Assembly: GCA_947650365.1 (NCBI GenBank)
Contig: OX393549.1
Coordinates: 91,433,033 to 91,497,032 of the forward strand
Length of the DNA: 64,000 nt
Source of the DNA: Chamaelirium japonicum
Lineage: Eukaryota > Streptophyta > Magnoliopsida > Liliales > Melanthiaceae
Direction: 5' to 3'
Part shown: in pieces, positions 1 to 11,574 of the stretch
How the letters are laid out: every line of letters starts with the position of its first letter
How positions within the stretch are numbered: position 1 is the first letter of the stretch
Notes under the pieces: model-generated
Databases searched by the model: none
What the model was told of the DNA's origin: nothing
What the model saw: the letters and a program-made list of their open reading frames with translations, nothing else
Program-made: the position numbers and the translations under genes

Positions 1-69
1 AACGCAATCATTTGTTTTTGTCTTATTTGGATGAGATGTCACGGATCTCATCCGTTCGATCATTCGATC

Positions 70-203
70 GAACGGTTAAAGGTTTTAACCGGGGCGGAAA
101 GGATATGTGCCGTCCGATTCACACCAATCGGACGGCCGGGAACGGTTAAAACTTTAACCGGACGGAAAGGGGGGCTGCCGTCCGATTCAAACCGATCGGA
201 CGG
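70..203. repeat. Tandem duplication of a ~65-bp palindrome-rich unit
   Basis: Two adjacent copies (about 70-137 and 140-203) begin GAACGGTTAAA and end AATCGGACGG or GATCGGACGG. Each copy contains two small inverted repeats: GGTTAAA...TTTAACC and CCGTCCGATT facing AATCGGACGG. No coding sense was found. Function is unknown; it may be the edge of a transposon. Confidence 0.7.
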
Positions 204-261
204 TGGGGAATCCGCAGCGCATTTCACCCGGCGGCAGCGCACAGCGCAACCAATCATCCCT

Positions 262-524
<263 letters not shown>

Positions 525-595
<71 letters not shown>
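525..595. repeat. (TA)n microsatellite, right block
   Basis: Pure TA tract directly abutting the foldback element. Confidence 0.97.
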
Positions 596-597
<2 letters not shown>

Positions 598-689
598 GGA
601 GCATAATCGGCCAAACATACACTCACTGCCAATTATGCAGTTGTATATATATGCCTGTTTTTGTTGTAGTGCATATCTGCCAAATACAT

Positions 690-756
690 TTGGATATTTC
701 CCCCCTTGACTTACCAAGGAATGTGTAGGAAAACTTCGGAGTAGGTCAGTGCGCAC
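690..756 (+). mobile_element. SINE copy 1, 5' part (split by LTR element)
   Basis: The end of this stretch (GTAGGTCAGTGCGCA) continues in register at 13734 (CGCATCTCC...GGATTAGTC). Joined across the LTR element, the order of motifs matches the SINE copies at 25950-26115 and 50747-50965 (minus). The SINE start is not resolved. Confidence 0.6.
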
Positions 757-1281
757 TATGGGTGCAAAAATTGTACCAGACCGGATCAGAGCGGTATGGG
801 CCCGCGCAACGGCCCAAGTGGGTAAGCCCGGCCGGGCTCATGGGCCCACTCTGCGGGGCTCGCAGATCATCACTGCCATATTGGGCACATGCCTATGCTA
901 TAAAAGAACCCCCAAGGCATCCAGGAAGGGGGTTGGTCATTTGATCAAAGGTGGAGGACTCTAGAGCAAGGGCTAGAGCTCAATTGTCCACTTCCTATTC
1001 TCTTCTAGTTACCCCGCGCAACCCCATTAATTGTACAAACCTTCTCTCGGCCTGTCGAGAGAATGCTTCCCCCTTCTTACTCATATTATAGTGCAAAGCA
1101 GGTGGCACCTCACGCCCGGAGACGTAAGTCGTAAGACTGAACTCCGTCACCAATCCTTGTGTCATCACTCTCTACTCTCTCTATCTACTCTCATATCTCT
1201 CTAACTCTACAAACCATCAATATTCAATCAAAGCTGTGGGGCGGGGTTCCCGATCAAGGCGGCTCGAAAATTTCCCCCACA
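757..1281 (+). repeat. 5' LTR of the gag-only gypsy element
   Basis: It starts TATGGGTGC (3' copy: TGTGGGTGC) and ends CCCCCACA. It lacks about 85 bases present in the 3' LTR at roughly 13235-13325, a deletion near GCAGATC. CTATAAAAGAACCC at about 897 is a good TATA box, so transcription should start around 925-935. Confidence 0.88.
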
Positions 1282-1286
1282 ATCTT

Positions 1287-1303
1287 TGGCGCCGTCTGTG
1301 GGA
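1287..1303 (+). other. Primer-binding site of the gag-only element
   Basis: TGGCGCCGTCTGTGGGA lies six bases after the 5' LTR. This is the PBS style seen in plant Tat/RIRE2-type gypsy elements. I could not check the tRNA species. Confidence 0.75.
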
Positions 1304-1421
1304 TATCATTAGAGGTCTTACCCACACCTTTACCGACTCCTACTCAACTTGTGGTGACGAGCCACAAGTCCTTCTTCAAGTCTACTTCAATTTCTTTACC
1401 ACGCCAACATCAACACGCTTG

Positions 1422-3058
1422 ATGGTGAAGGCTAGCACCAACCCACCAAAGGTGGGTGCTGAACGAACAAACGATGTGAAGTCTCGGTTGCAACCAATCG
1501 AAGACATATTCATAAGTGACTGGGGCCACAAGGAAGCCATCCGGAAAGCCGCAGCAATCGGCATGACCCACCATTCCTGAGGCAACGATCTGGCAAAGAG
1601 CACGCCACCCAAGGGGACAACAGTCCAGTTACAAACCAAATTTCGGCTATTGATTTCCAGCTGCTGAACCTTCTCAAAAGGAACACAGCCCTCAAGCAAG
1701 AGAGGGATTCCCTAAAGAAGGCGGCTGAAAGAGCGGGGGTTGTGACCCACAACTCTCTAACTACTGATGAAGACCAACCAAGGACTTGCCCAGCCGTGAG
1801 TCATCATCTTGAAGAATCACATGTGCCGCGTATCGAGATGCGTCAAGTATCCACACAAGCACCAAGGCAAACGGTGTGGGATCGCCTCGACGTCGATGGT
1901 GCGCCAAGCTATCACGGAAAAGGATCACCTCAGTCAACAGGGTCTACTGGACGTTCTATCCCTTCGCACACGAAAGCAACAGATGCTTGCGAGCTGCTCA
2001 ACCGACTAAGGCATACTGTCGACGTGGGACGCCGCCATCAAGACCATAGGTAGCTAATCACCTCGGTGGGGCCACTGTATCCCAAGGTTCTTGCAACACC
2101 ATTTCCTATGGGTTGGCGAACACCGAGCCTGCCAAAGTTCAACTGCATCAAGGGAGACCCTGCTCTCCATATCCTAGCCTACAAGCAGGCATTGACGCCC
2201 TACGAGTATGAGAACCATGTTTTTTGCCGTATGTTTGTGGAAATCCTCGAGGGACCTGCCCTTGACTGGTACTACACACTGCCTACTAGTATGGTGACCA
2301 TATTCAAAGAGTTGGCTAAACTCTTCATGGACCATTACCGGCTAAACTTAAAGCCAGAAAAGAAGCTGGATATACTCTACCGACTGAAGATAGGCTCCGA
2401 CGAGTCTTTAAGGAGCTTCACGATGAGGTTTTGTAATGAGCACTCTGAGCTCACCGATCGGTCCCATAATGAGGAGGCCATCATGCTGGCATTCCATAAT
2501 GCTGTCCGGCCAGAGCTCCACATCTACATCGACTTTATCCGATATCCTCCCAGTACCTTAGAGACAATGTTCAAGCGCGTATAATGAGAGATAGAGGCGG
2601 AAAATAATCAGCGGGCCAGAAGACTACGCGAGCCCCACGAGTCTCGTGACTCCCGATATAAAAAAGATGACAAAGCTCCGAATGAAGCACACTACAAGAA
2701 GTCTGCCAATGCTGTATCTGACCAAAAGGTACAAGCCAAAAGATACAATGAAGATCCGAAGGCCCCTCCAGCAGGGAAGAGGCGAACTCCAAGGGTGCAA
2801 AGGGTATACACTGAGCTGAACACCTCCCATGAAGACATCTTCGCCTATTTGCAGAACGAACCTTTTTGCAAGTGGCCATAGCCTCTCCCTCCAAATTCCG
2901 ACCAGGCGGGAGATACGATAGCCTATCGTGAGTTCCATCGCAGTCATGGCCACCCAACCTCTACATGTCAGAAGTTAAAGCATCACGTCGAAGATCTGAT
3001 CCAAAAAGGATGGCTCGATGACTACCTTGCTAACAAGGAGCCAGGTCGAGAGAAGTAA
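1422..3058 (+). pseudogene. Broken gag of the gag-only gypsy element
   Basis: Gag forms the particle that packages retrotransposon RNA. Three pieces can be read in different frames. The N-terminal part (1422-2053) has a VWDRL motif typical of Tat-like gag. The core (2066-2584) carries the Retrotrans_gag domain with LDWYYTLP, a HYRLNLKP region, LRSFTMRF and an EEAIMLAFHNAVRPEL block. After a stop at 2582-2584 the C-terminal part continues to 3058 with FCKWP, a further stop, and the FHRSHGHPTSTCQKLK motif (one Cys and His residues of the usual knuckle) followed by VEDLIQKGWLDDYL. At least two in-frame stops and one frameshift break it. A homologous but more decayed gag lies on the minus strand at 20270-20960. 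Confidence 0.88.
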
Positions 3059-3234
3059 AGGCAGCAATAGTGGAGAAAAAAAAAAGTCAACATAATACGT
3101 AGATGCATAATCATAATGCCCGTTGAGCAACCTCTGAAAAAGTGTAACTGCAACTTTATTGTATCAATAAAGTGTCTCTTTTTTTCTCAAATTCAAATCT
3201 CTCGAAGTTCGATTCCACCATGTTAAGGCATAAA

Positions 3235-3600
3235 AAAAAAGGCTCCTAGCAACCCAGGTCAATCGAAGACCTTCGATTCCGCCCATTCAAGTCGGAAGCT
3301 CGAAGGCAATTCGACTACGCCCTCTCGAGGCTAAAGTCCGATAAAAAGGCTCCTGGTAACCCAGGTCAACCAAAGACCTTCGATTCCGCTCGTTCAAGTC
3401 GAAAGCTCGAAGGCAATTCGGCTACGTCCTTTCAAGGCGAAAGTCCGATAAAAAGGCTCCTGGCAACCCAAGTCAACCAAAGACCTTCGATTCCGCCCAT
3501 TCAAGTCGGAAGCTCGAAGGCAATTCGGCTACGCCCTTTCAAGGCAAAAGTCCGATAAAAATGCTCCTGACAATCCAGGTCAAGCTAAGCTATCAACTAT
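3235..3600. repeat. Minisatellite A, ~107-bp unit, about 3.3 copies
   Basis: GGCTCCT recurs at 3241, 3349 and 3455 and as ATGCTCCT near 3561, giving a 106-108-bp period. Each unit contains GACCTTCGATTCCGC and AGCTCGAAGGCAATTCG. It lies directly after gag, in the 3' non-coding part of the gag-only element. Confidence 0.9.
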
Positions 3601-3646
3601 ACTCATCCGAGGCGATGAGAATAAGTCCAAGGCAGGCGTCGTCGCT

Positions 3647-3983
3647 TTGACATACACCAAGTTCAAGGAGACATCCTTGGCACTCAAAGACAAAGTCCGA
3701 GGCGACCAACGCCTCGGCACTCTACAAGCCCAAGGCTCAGCCCTTGGCACTCGAAGACAAAGTCCGAGGAGACCAAAACCTCGGCACTCTACAAGCCCAA
3801 GGCCCGACCCTTGGCACTTGAAGACAAAGTTTGAGGCGACCAATGCCTCGACACTCTACAAGCCCAAGGCCCAGCTCTTGGCACTCGAAGACAAAATCCG
3901 AGGCAACCAACGCCTTGGCACTCTACAAGCCCAAGGCCCAGCCCTTGGCACTCGAAGACAAAGTCTGAGGCGACCAACGCCTT
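3647..3983. repeat. Minisatellite B, 67-bp unit (left half)
   Basis: TCTACAAGCC recurs at 3721, 3788, 3855 and 3922, so the period is 67. Units contain CCCTTGGCACTCGAAGAC. The array is cut at 3983 by the nested chromovirus and resumes at 10657. Confidence 0.92.
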
Positions 3984-4198
3984 TGTAACATCCCAAAATA
4001 AATTAATAATTTAAAGGTCATTATAAGAAAATTTTTATAAAAAATTTAAAATAAAAAACGGACTGCGCCATTGTGTCCGTCTCGTCAAAACGATTAAAAA
4101 CCATATATAAACTTTTTCGTTTTGAACTCATTTAAAGCATTAAAAATTTAAAAGAAAAAGATTATATATATATGTGTAAACATAAATAGCCAATAAAA

Positions 4199-4252
4199 GG
4201 ATTCGAACCCAAGACCTTTTAATAAATTCTTAAAACAATTTCCTCTAACCAA
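4199..4252 (-). promoter_or_regulatory. Antisense tRNA-like A/B boxes in the LTR
   Basis: On the minus strand TTGGTTAGAGGA (A-box-like) is followed about 35-40 bases later by GGTTCGAATCC, a canonical Pol III B box. The same place in the 3' LTR (about 8839-8893) is slightly decayed (GCGTTCGAATCA). It does not fold as a proper tRNA by eye. It may be the trace of an old SINE or tRNA captured by the LTR. Confidence 0.4.
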
Positions 4253-4480
4253 AAATACCTTAAGACTTTTTTGTTCAAATATAATAAAAATAATTGTTAT
4301 TATATAACCGGAATACCAAGCGTCATCTGACCGTTCGTTTCCAATCGAACGGCCAGAATACGAAACAAGGCAGGGAATACCAATCGACATCTGTGACCGT
4401 TCGTTTCCAAATCGAACGGCCAGAATATGAAACGACCGATTTGCAATAAAGCCCCCGGTACTCTTCGTATTCCCGGATGG

Positions 4481-4490
4481 CCTATATAAA
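4481..4490 (+). promoter_or_regulatory. TATA box of the chromovirus 5' LTR
   Basis: CCTATATAAA stands just upstream of a pyrimidine-rich CCCCCCCTCCC. The same motif is at about 9120 in the 3' LTR. Confidence 0.6.
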
Positions 4491-6000
4491 CCCCCCCTCC
4501 CACAGATACCTGCACACAAGTCCTCGCGACCAAGTGGGCCCCACCACCCGCCGCCGACCACCCTCCACCGCCGCCGCCGCCGGCCGCCGCCCGCCGACCG
4601 CCGCCGCCCCCGGTCTCCGCCGCCGGCCGCCGCCGCCGGCCACCGCCGGTCGCCGCCCGCCGCCGCCGGCCGACGCCACCGGCAACCCCGGCCGCCGGCC
4701 GCCGCCGCCGGTCACGCCGCCGGTCGCCACCGGTCGAGGCAAAAATCGGTTAGTTTTTTTTATTTTTACTGGGCTAAAAGCCCATTAACAGTAATGGGCC
4801 GAAGCCCATTAAGTTTTTTTTAAGCCCAAAAAGAAATTCTGGTAAAACCACCCTATTTTTAATAACCAAAGCATTTTTACTAAACACAACCAGACCTTTT
4901 TACTAAGGGCAGACCACCCAATAAAAATCTGTGAAAACAAACTATTTTGGCCATATTGGGAGCAAACGAACTCCGAATTGAGTTCCGTCTGCGGCCACGG
5001 GTTCCTAATAAAAAGATCTATAAAATGAATATAAATTTAAAATATTTTGGAATTAACCAAAATGCCCCTAAAGAAGAAAACCCATTAGTTCACATCAAAA
5101 AATATTGGAAAAATCCTGGAATTAGAATAAAAACTAACCAATTATTAGTAACATATTTTCAGGTTTTGAGCGTACTAAAACTTCCTTATCAGGAGTAAGA
5201 GTTTGCAACGGTTCAGATAGGGGATTTAAACTCAGTATAATCATGCTAATTATATGCTATAGAATGTCGGTAATTTGATATGGAATCGTAAATTTTGAAA
5301 TACGTAATCACTTATTTAGGTATGGGGCTAGCCCTAGCTGAGGCCAAAAAGTACCTGGGTGTGGGGCTAGCCCTGGCTGAGGTCAAAAAGTACCTGGGTA
5401 TGGGTCTTGCCCTGGCGGAAGGCCAAAAAGCACCTAGGTGTGGGGCTAGCCTAGTCTGAGGACTAAAAGTACCTAGGTGTGGGGCTGGCCTTGTTACGGA
5501 CTAAATGTACCCGGGTAAGGATTGAGATTCCTACCCTGGCCGGAAGGGCCAAAAAGGGAATCGGGTGATTAATGTTTTAATTATTTACTTTTAATAGTCA
5601 TGTTTACTGCTTTCAATACATATTATTTAGCATAAACAAAACTAAGTCATTGGTGAGTCAGTGGATAGAACTCACCCCCTACAGATGATGTGCACCCTAC
5701 AGAGACAAACCCTGCAGTACCCGAAGAGGATGAGGAGCGATCGGGGGTCGACCCAGAAGGAGTTGAAGACCCACTCTACACACCTTTCTATGACGATGAC
5801 GGAGCTGGATTATGATGTGTCAATGTGGAAAGTCTTAGCTTTAGGCTTTCGAATTCGATAAATTGTATGAAACAATGATGTTTTAATAGATTGGCTCAAT
5901 AATTTCCATATTTGATGGAATTTATTTATATCAAGTTTTTATTCCTAACACCCCAGTATTATACGGGTTGAATTAATCCGTAAAATATCGGGGCGTTACA

Positions 6001-6020
6001 ACTTGGTATCAGAGCCTAGG
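6001..6020 (+). other. Primer-binding site of the chromovirus (tRNA-iMet type)
   Basis: ACTTGGTATCAGAGCCTAGG directly follows the 5' LTR. TGGTATCAGAGC is the standard plant initiator-Met primer site. Confidence 0.9.
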
Positions 6021-8190
6021 TACTAGGTCCTAGGAATTAGAATTATTAGCAAGAAGGACATTAGTAGGATAGTCACTTGACCTAGAGCATAAGTTAAATT
6101 CATGTGAATTAGATCTAGGTACACCTAACCCTAGATGATTAAGACATTGATGACCTATGATAATTAATTGCTAGAACAAAGTATATATACCTGAACTTAA
6201 ATTTAGGATCTCTCTTTTAAATATGTTATAATAACTTTTGATACGTGGGTCTGAAGCAACATCATTGGTCGCTGAAAAGTTAGTCAACGCAGAAGACAAT
6301 ATCGGTACATCGAAATTAGAACGTATGATCACTTAGAGAGAATTAGAAACTAACTAGAATTATAGAATGTCGCTTTGTAACGATATGAAAATATAAGAAG
6401 GTGTTATAAACCCTAGTAATAACTCAATTAGGGTAAGAAATCCCTAAGGAGTAACTTAATTTAAGATCCTATCTCCTAAGATCTCTTTTTGAAAACACGT
6501 TACTACAGTATCTTAGTAAAAATAAGGATCATCCGAAAGAAACTATTCTTAAGTCTTTTTGTAAACTTAGTCGCGTATCAAAGACTAAGACCTCTTTCCT
6601 GTGTAACCTGAAACCTATCCAAAGTATTAGAACCTTACATAGGTTAATCAATCTTGATGATAGTAGGTTAACTCAGGAATAAGATTTATGTACGCCAATT
6701 ACTCGAGAAAATAAAGCATCCACCTATAAGAACTAAGATACTTCTCGAATGAAAGCTAAAGTCGAGGAGTCCAACGGACTCCAACCTTAAGCAGTTAGTA
6801 ACATACAAATGATTGACACAAATAAATAAAGTTTTAAATATAGTCGCGTTGAATGTAGAATACTAGTCACTTCCTAGTATTTAATTGTTATAAAAATATG
6901 GTGAGATCTGGGTTGAATCATTTGTGCATAGAGAACAGATTTCAAGTGCATAATTGACTTAAAAATTATAACATATACTGTGATAATTGGGATTGAGGAT
7001 AATTATCATTTCTCGAATTCGAGTTCAATGGAAAGGGCTACCTAGGAAAGGGCTGCTTGGAGTTAGGTGGAGCCGTTCCATGGGAAAAAGGGCTGCCAAC
7101 TGCTAGTATGGAGCCACCTAAGGTGGAGCCGCCTAGGACTTTGACTTTGAGATCATGATAGTTTACCTCTGCATCCTAAATGATCAGAGTGAAATAGTTT
7201 GAAGTTTTTAATAGTAAAAAAAAAAAAAAAGAGATAATCGAAGTACAGATGTGAAATTAAGAACTTCAAGGAATTGGATACAAGAAAGCAATAGAAAATC
7301 GGATGTCTTGGCACAAACAATATTGGACAAAGATTTCGGGACAGATTAGTAGTTACTGATGCTTCTTATTTACGAGAAGATATATTAACAGAAACTCATC
7401 GGTCAAAATTTCCTATTCACTCAATCTAGGCCTTATTTCCGTCCTGTCCAACAAGGACCTGTGGATCACGCTGTTCAAAGAGTACGTGACAAGATTTTTG
7501 CTGTATCGACTAACAATGATGTCATCAAAGGTATGAACTATTTCAAACAATATAGCAGTAACTACGAAAAGACTTAAATTCGTAGGATCAATTCCTTTAG
7601 ACCCCGACACAAATCATACATATTCAACTGGAGACAGAACTAAAAGGATACACCCTAGTCATAACGACAACGCTTAGTGCTAATCCTAAAACTTTTTATT
7701 AAATACCAGAGGATACACTACTTATAAGTAATGAGCATTCATTTTTTTTCCTCCTTTAGGAATAAAGTATATGTAGCCATTAATAAGTATCTCGACGGTT
7801 GTCAAGACCAAAAGTTTTTAGTCGGATTCCAATATTTGAACCGTCCCAAACTAGATCACTGCAATTGCCCCAACTCTCAGGTCAACTTTTATTCTTATAT
7901 CACTGTGGTTCCTGGTGAATACAGTAGCCAGGTACAGTTGATGTGTGAGTAGAAAAGTCAGAAAAATTTTATTCTCAAACCCTAGAATTTATTGCCTTAT
8001 TGAATCCCATAAACAAGACACCCAAATAAGTCAATAATTACCTCTTAGGAAAAAAAAAAGATTAATATTATAATGGAAAGATCTACTATAAGAGGTTTTA
8101 AGGTCGGTAAAGTATTATTAAAACTCCATAAGATTACCGATTAAAAATTTTCTATTCAAAATATATTAACAAAGTTAAAGGAATAAAATT
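6021..8190 (+). other. Eroded interior of the chromovirus, no readable gene
   Basis: AT-rich, dense in stops in all frames. The gag, protease and reverse transcriptase expected here cannot be recognised. A duplicated GGGCTGC/GGAGCCG stretch at 7040-7135 and a poly(A) run near 7217 are the only distinct features. Confidence 0.7.
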
Positions 8191-8570
8191 TGAGTGGTCG
8201 AAATCCAGTAAGAATACATTCCAAAAGAAACTCACTACAGCTCCGATTGGACGACACCAGAAAGTGGGAAGAAGTATACACTTTACACAGATACAGCTCA
8301 TGTAGGGTTAGGAGGTGTACTTATTGTAAGATGGTCAAATAGTGGCTAATGTGCATCTAGTCTTTCAAGTATCCATATGAGCCTGATCCTTCTCATATCT
8401 TGGAAAATGAAAACATTCAATTTAGTGCATATTACGTGGGAAGGTTTTAAGTACAAAAGATAAAGTATTACGAACCAAAACTATACGATTGAAAAAAGTA
8501 CTATGGCAACATCACAATGGGGAAGAAGTTACTTGAGAATTGGAATCAGAAATAAATTTGTTCGACAACT
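8191..8570 (+). pseudogene. Relics of chromovirus pol (RNase H and integrase C-terminus)
   Basis: Reading across frames, 8191-8330 gives FQKKLTTAP and then YTDTAHVGLGGVL, the start of a Ty3/gypsy RNase H. From about 8375, YEPDPSHILEN and later VLWQHHNGEEVT and ELES match the conserved tail of chromoviral integrase. The integrase core and the middle of RNase H are missing, so a large internal deletion separates the two pieces. Stops and shifts occur throughout. Confidence 0.75.
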
Positions 8571-8621
8571 AAGGTAAAAACTTTAAATTTCGAGGACGAA
8601 ATTTTTATTAGGGGTAGAGGA

Positions 8622-10656
8622 TGTAACATCCCAAAATAAATTAATAATTTAAAGGTCATTATAAGAAAATTTATATAAAAAATTTAAAATAAAAAAACGG
8701 ACTGCGCCATTGCGTCCGTCTCGTCGAAACGATTAAAAACCAAATATAAACTTTTTCGTTTTGAACTCATTTAAAGCATTAAAAATTTAAAAGAAAAAGA
8801 TTATATATATATGTGTAAACATAAATAGCCAATAAAATGATTCGAACGCAAGACCTTTTTATAAATTCTTAAAACAATTTCCTCTAACCAAAAATCCCTT
8901 AAGACTTTCCTGTTCAAATATAATAAAAATAATTGTTATTATATAACCGGAATACCAAGCGTCATCTGACCGTTCGTTTCCAATCGAACGGCCAGAATAC
9001 GAAACAAGGCAGGGAATACCAATCGACATATGTGACCGTTCGTTTCCAAATCGAACGGCCAGAATATGAAATGACCGATTTGCAATAAAGCCCCCGGGAC
9101 TCTTTGTATTCCCGGATGGCCTATATAAACCCCCCCTCCCACAGATACCTGCACACAAGTCCTTGCGACCAAGCGGGCCCTACCACCCGCCGCCGACCAC
9201 CCTCCGCCGCCGTCGGCCTCCGCCTGCCGGCCGCCGCCCGCCGCCGCCGCCTGCCGCCGCCGGTCGCCGCCCGCCGCCGTCGACCGACGCCACAGGCAAC
9301 CCCCGCCGCCGGCCGCCGCCCGTCGCCGTCGCCGCCGGCCACCCGTCGCCGGTCGCCGCCGCCGGTTGCCACCCGCCGCCACCGGTCGAGGCAAAAATCG
9401 GTTAGTTTTTTTTATTTTTACTGGGCTAAAAGCCCATTAACAGTAATGGGCCGAAGCCCATTAAGTTTTTTTTAAGCCCAAAAAGAAATTCTGGTAAAAC
9501 CACCCTGTTTTTAATAACCAAAGCATTTTTACTAAACACAACCAGACCTTTTTACTAAGGGCAGACCACCCAATAAAAATCTGTAAAAACAAACTATTTT
9601 GGCCATATTGGGAGCAAACGAACTCCGAATTGAGTTCCGTCTGCGGCCATGGGTTCCTAATAAAAAGCTCTACAAAATAAATATAAATTTAAAATATTTT
9701 GGAATTAACCAAAATGCCCCTAAAGAAGAAAACCCATTAGTTCACATCGAAAAATATTGGAAAAATCCTGGAAAAATTAAGGATAAAAACTAACCAATTA
9801 TTAGTAACATATTTTCAGGTTTTGAGTGTACTAAAGCTTCCTTATCAGGAGAAAGAGTTTGCAACGGTTCAGGTAGGGGATTTAAACTCAGTTTAATCAT
9901 GCTAATTATATGCTATAGAATGTCGGTTATTTGATATGGAATGGTAAATTTTAAAATACGTAATCACTTATTTGGGTATGGGGCTAGCCCTGGCTGAAGC
10001 CAAAAAGTACCTGGGTGTGGGGCTAGCCCTGGCTGAGGTCAAAAAGTACCTGGGTGTGGGTCTTGCTCTGGCGGATGGCCAAAAAGTACCTAGGTGTGGG
10101 GCTAGCCTAGTCTGAGGACTAAAAGTACCTAGGTGTGGGGCTAGCCTTGTTGCGGACTAAAAGTACCCGGGTAAGGATTGAGATTACTACCCTGGCCGGA
10201 AGGGCTAAAAAGGGAATCAGATGATTAATGTTTTAATTATTTACTTTTCGTAGTCATGTTTACTGCTTTCAATACATATTATTTAGCATGAACAAAACTA
10301 AGTCATTGGTGAGTCAGTGGATAGAACTCACCCCCTACAGATGATGTGCACCCTACAGAGACAAACCCTGCAGTACCCGAAGAGGATAAGGAGCGATCGG
10401 GGGTCGACCCAGAAGGAGTTGAAAACCCACTCTACACACCTTTCTATGACGATGACGGAGCTGGATTATGATGTGTCAATGTGGAAAGTCTTAGCTTTAG
10501 GCTTTCGATTTCGATAAATTGTATGAAACAATGATGTTTTAATAGATTGGCTCAGTAATTTACATATTTGATGGAATTTATTTATATCAAGTTTTTATTC
10601 CTAACACCCCAGTATTATACGGGTTGAATTAATCCGTAAAATATCGGGGCGTTACA
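8622..10656 (+). repeat. 3' LTR of the chromovirus
   Basis: Starts TGTAACATCC and ends GGCGTTACA, about 2,035 bp, collinear with the 5' LTR including the TATA box, CCG-rich block (9185-9385) and ~40-bp repeats (9975-10180). The CCG block is the most divergent part between the two LTRs. Confidence 0.93.
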
Positions 10657-10850
10657 GCCTTGGCACTCAACAAGCACAAGGCCCAGCCTTTGGCACTCGA
10701 AGATAAAGTCCGAGGGGACCAATGCCTCGGCAATCTATAAGCCCAAGGCCGTGCCCTTGGTACTCGAAGACATAGGCCGAGGCGACCGATACCTCAGCAC
10801 TCTACAAACCTGAGTCCCTACCCTTGACATATAAAGACAAAGTTCGAGAC
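10657..10850. repeat. Minisatellite B, right half
   Basis: Continues the 67-bp repeat of 3647-3983 after the nested element, with more divergent units (TCTATAAGCC near 10733, TCTACAAACC near 10801). Confidence 0.85.
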
Positions 10851-11470
10851 GTCATCGCTGACGTATTGGCATTTGATCAAAAGTCCAAGCTTAGTCTTGT
10901 CACTCAAGTCTAAGCATCAGACTGTCACTGGCCATTACCTTTTCTTGACGACTGACGGTTCCAAATTGGTTAGGGGGTGGTCGGTCTAACTCTGTCAGCG
11001 TGTCTCCACACTGGTGCAACTGACGGTGGGTTCCTCATGATCTTCGTTCGCAAAAGGCCTTAATGGCCCGAGCTCGCCATCAAAACCACTGTCCGAATCC
11101 TTAATATGTGGCATAGGAGGAGCACAAACAATCTCTTTCGTTCCTAGATGGTGTTTTCCCAACACAGCGGGTCCCCTGACGATTTTCATCATGAAAAGAG
11201 CGGCCTACAATGGGTGAACAAGCGATAAGTAAATAGTAGGGTGGGTGAAAAATCCATCGAAACACGAGAGAAAATGGTGCTTCCTTGATCCTGGCCAAGT
11301 CAACACTCTCACATGACCGTAGTACCTGGCAAATACAGTAACCAGGTGCGGTAGTACATTGGATGAAGACTGGCTAGCCATCACGCGGCGTCATCCTAGA
11401 TTATCTCTAAGAAGCCCCCTCAAGTATAGCGTTATCCTTCGCCGACAACCCCGCGTACCAGTGTTTTAGG
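10851..11470. other. Interior of the gag-only element, no gene seen
   Basis: No coding motif in any frame. It connects minisatellite B to the hairpin array. Confidence 0.6.
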
Positions 11471-11480
11471 AATATGATCG

Positions 11481-11551
11481 AAAAAGTGTCGGTTTCAGAT
11501 GGGGCTAAAATTCAAAAAACACACTATTTTCAATACCGACACTTTTTGGCC
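11481..11551. repeat. Inverted repeat before the hairpin array
   Basis: AAAAAGTGTCGGT near 11482 is matched by ACCGACACTTTTT near 11537, a perfect 13-bp stem with a loop of about 45 bases. The ACTTTTTGGC motif here recurs in minisatellite D. Confidence 0.75.
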
Positions 11552-11574
11552 TCTTTTAGCAGTCCCAATAAGGG

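Larger units (their letters stand above)
3984..6000 (+). repeat. 5' LTR of the chromovirus
   Basis: Runs from TGTAACATCC to GGGGCGTTACA, about 2,017 bp. It contains a CCTATATAAACC TATA box at 4481, a CCG-rich block at 4536-4735, and about five copies of a ~40-bp repeat with GGGGCTAGCC and AAAAAGTACCT at 5311-5515. On the minus strand at 4199-4252 there is a tRNA-like pair of A and B boxes. Confidence 0.93.
3984..10656 (+). mobile_element. Nested chromovirus-type LTR retrotransposon (Tekay/Del-like), internally decayed
   Basis: Long direct LTRs (3984-6000 and 8622-10656), an iMet-type primer site at 6002, and a purine tract at 8611-8621 preceded by TTTCGAGGACGAAATTTTTA, the usual sequence before the 3' LTR of Tekay/Del chromoviruses. 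The target duplication GCCTT is perfect (3979-3983 and 10657-10661) and lies in minisatellite B of the older element. The 2.6-kb interior has no long open frame; only relics of RNase H and of the integrase C-terminus are recognisable. The LTRs differ by only scattered substitutions, in contrast to the eroded interior. Confidence 0.93.

Noticed and set aside
4186..4262. A true tRNA gene on the minus strand
   Set aside because: Only A and B boxes are seen; no convincing acceptor or anticodon stem, and the same site is in both LTRs.
4477..4788. Pro/Arg-rich open frames in the chromovirus LTR (also 9104-9475)
   Set aside because: They follow the CCG-rich block in all frames and on both strands, so they reflect composition, not a gene.
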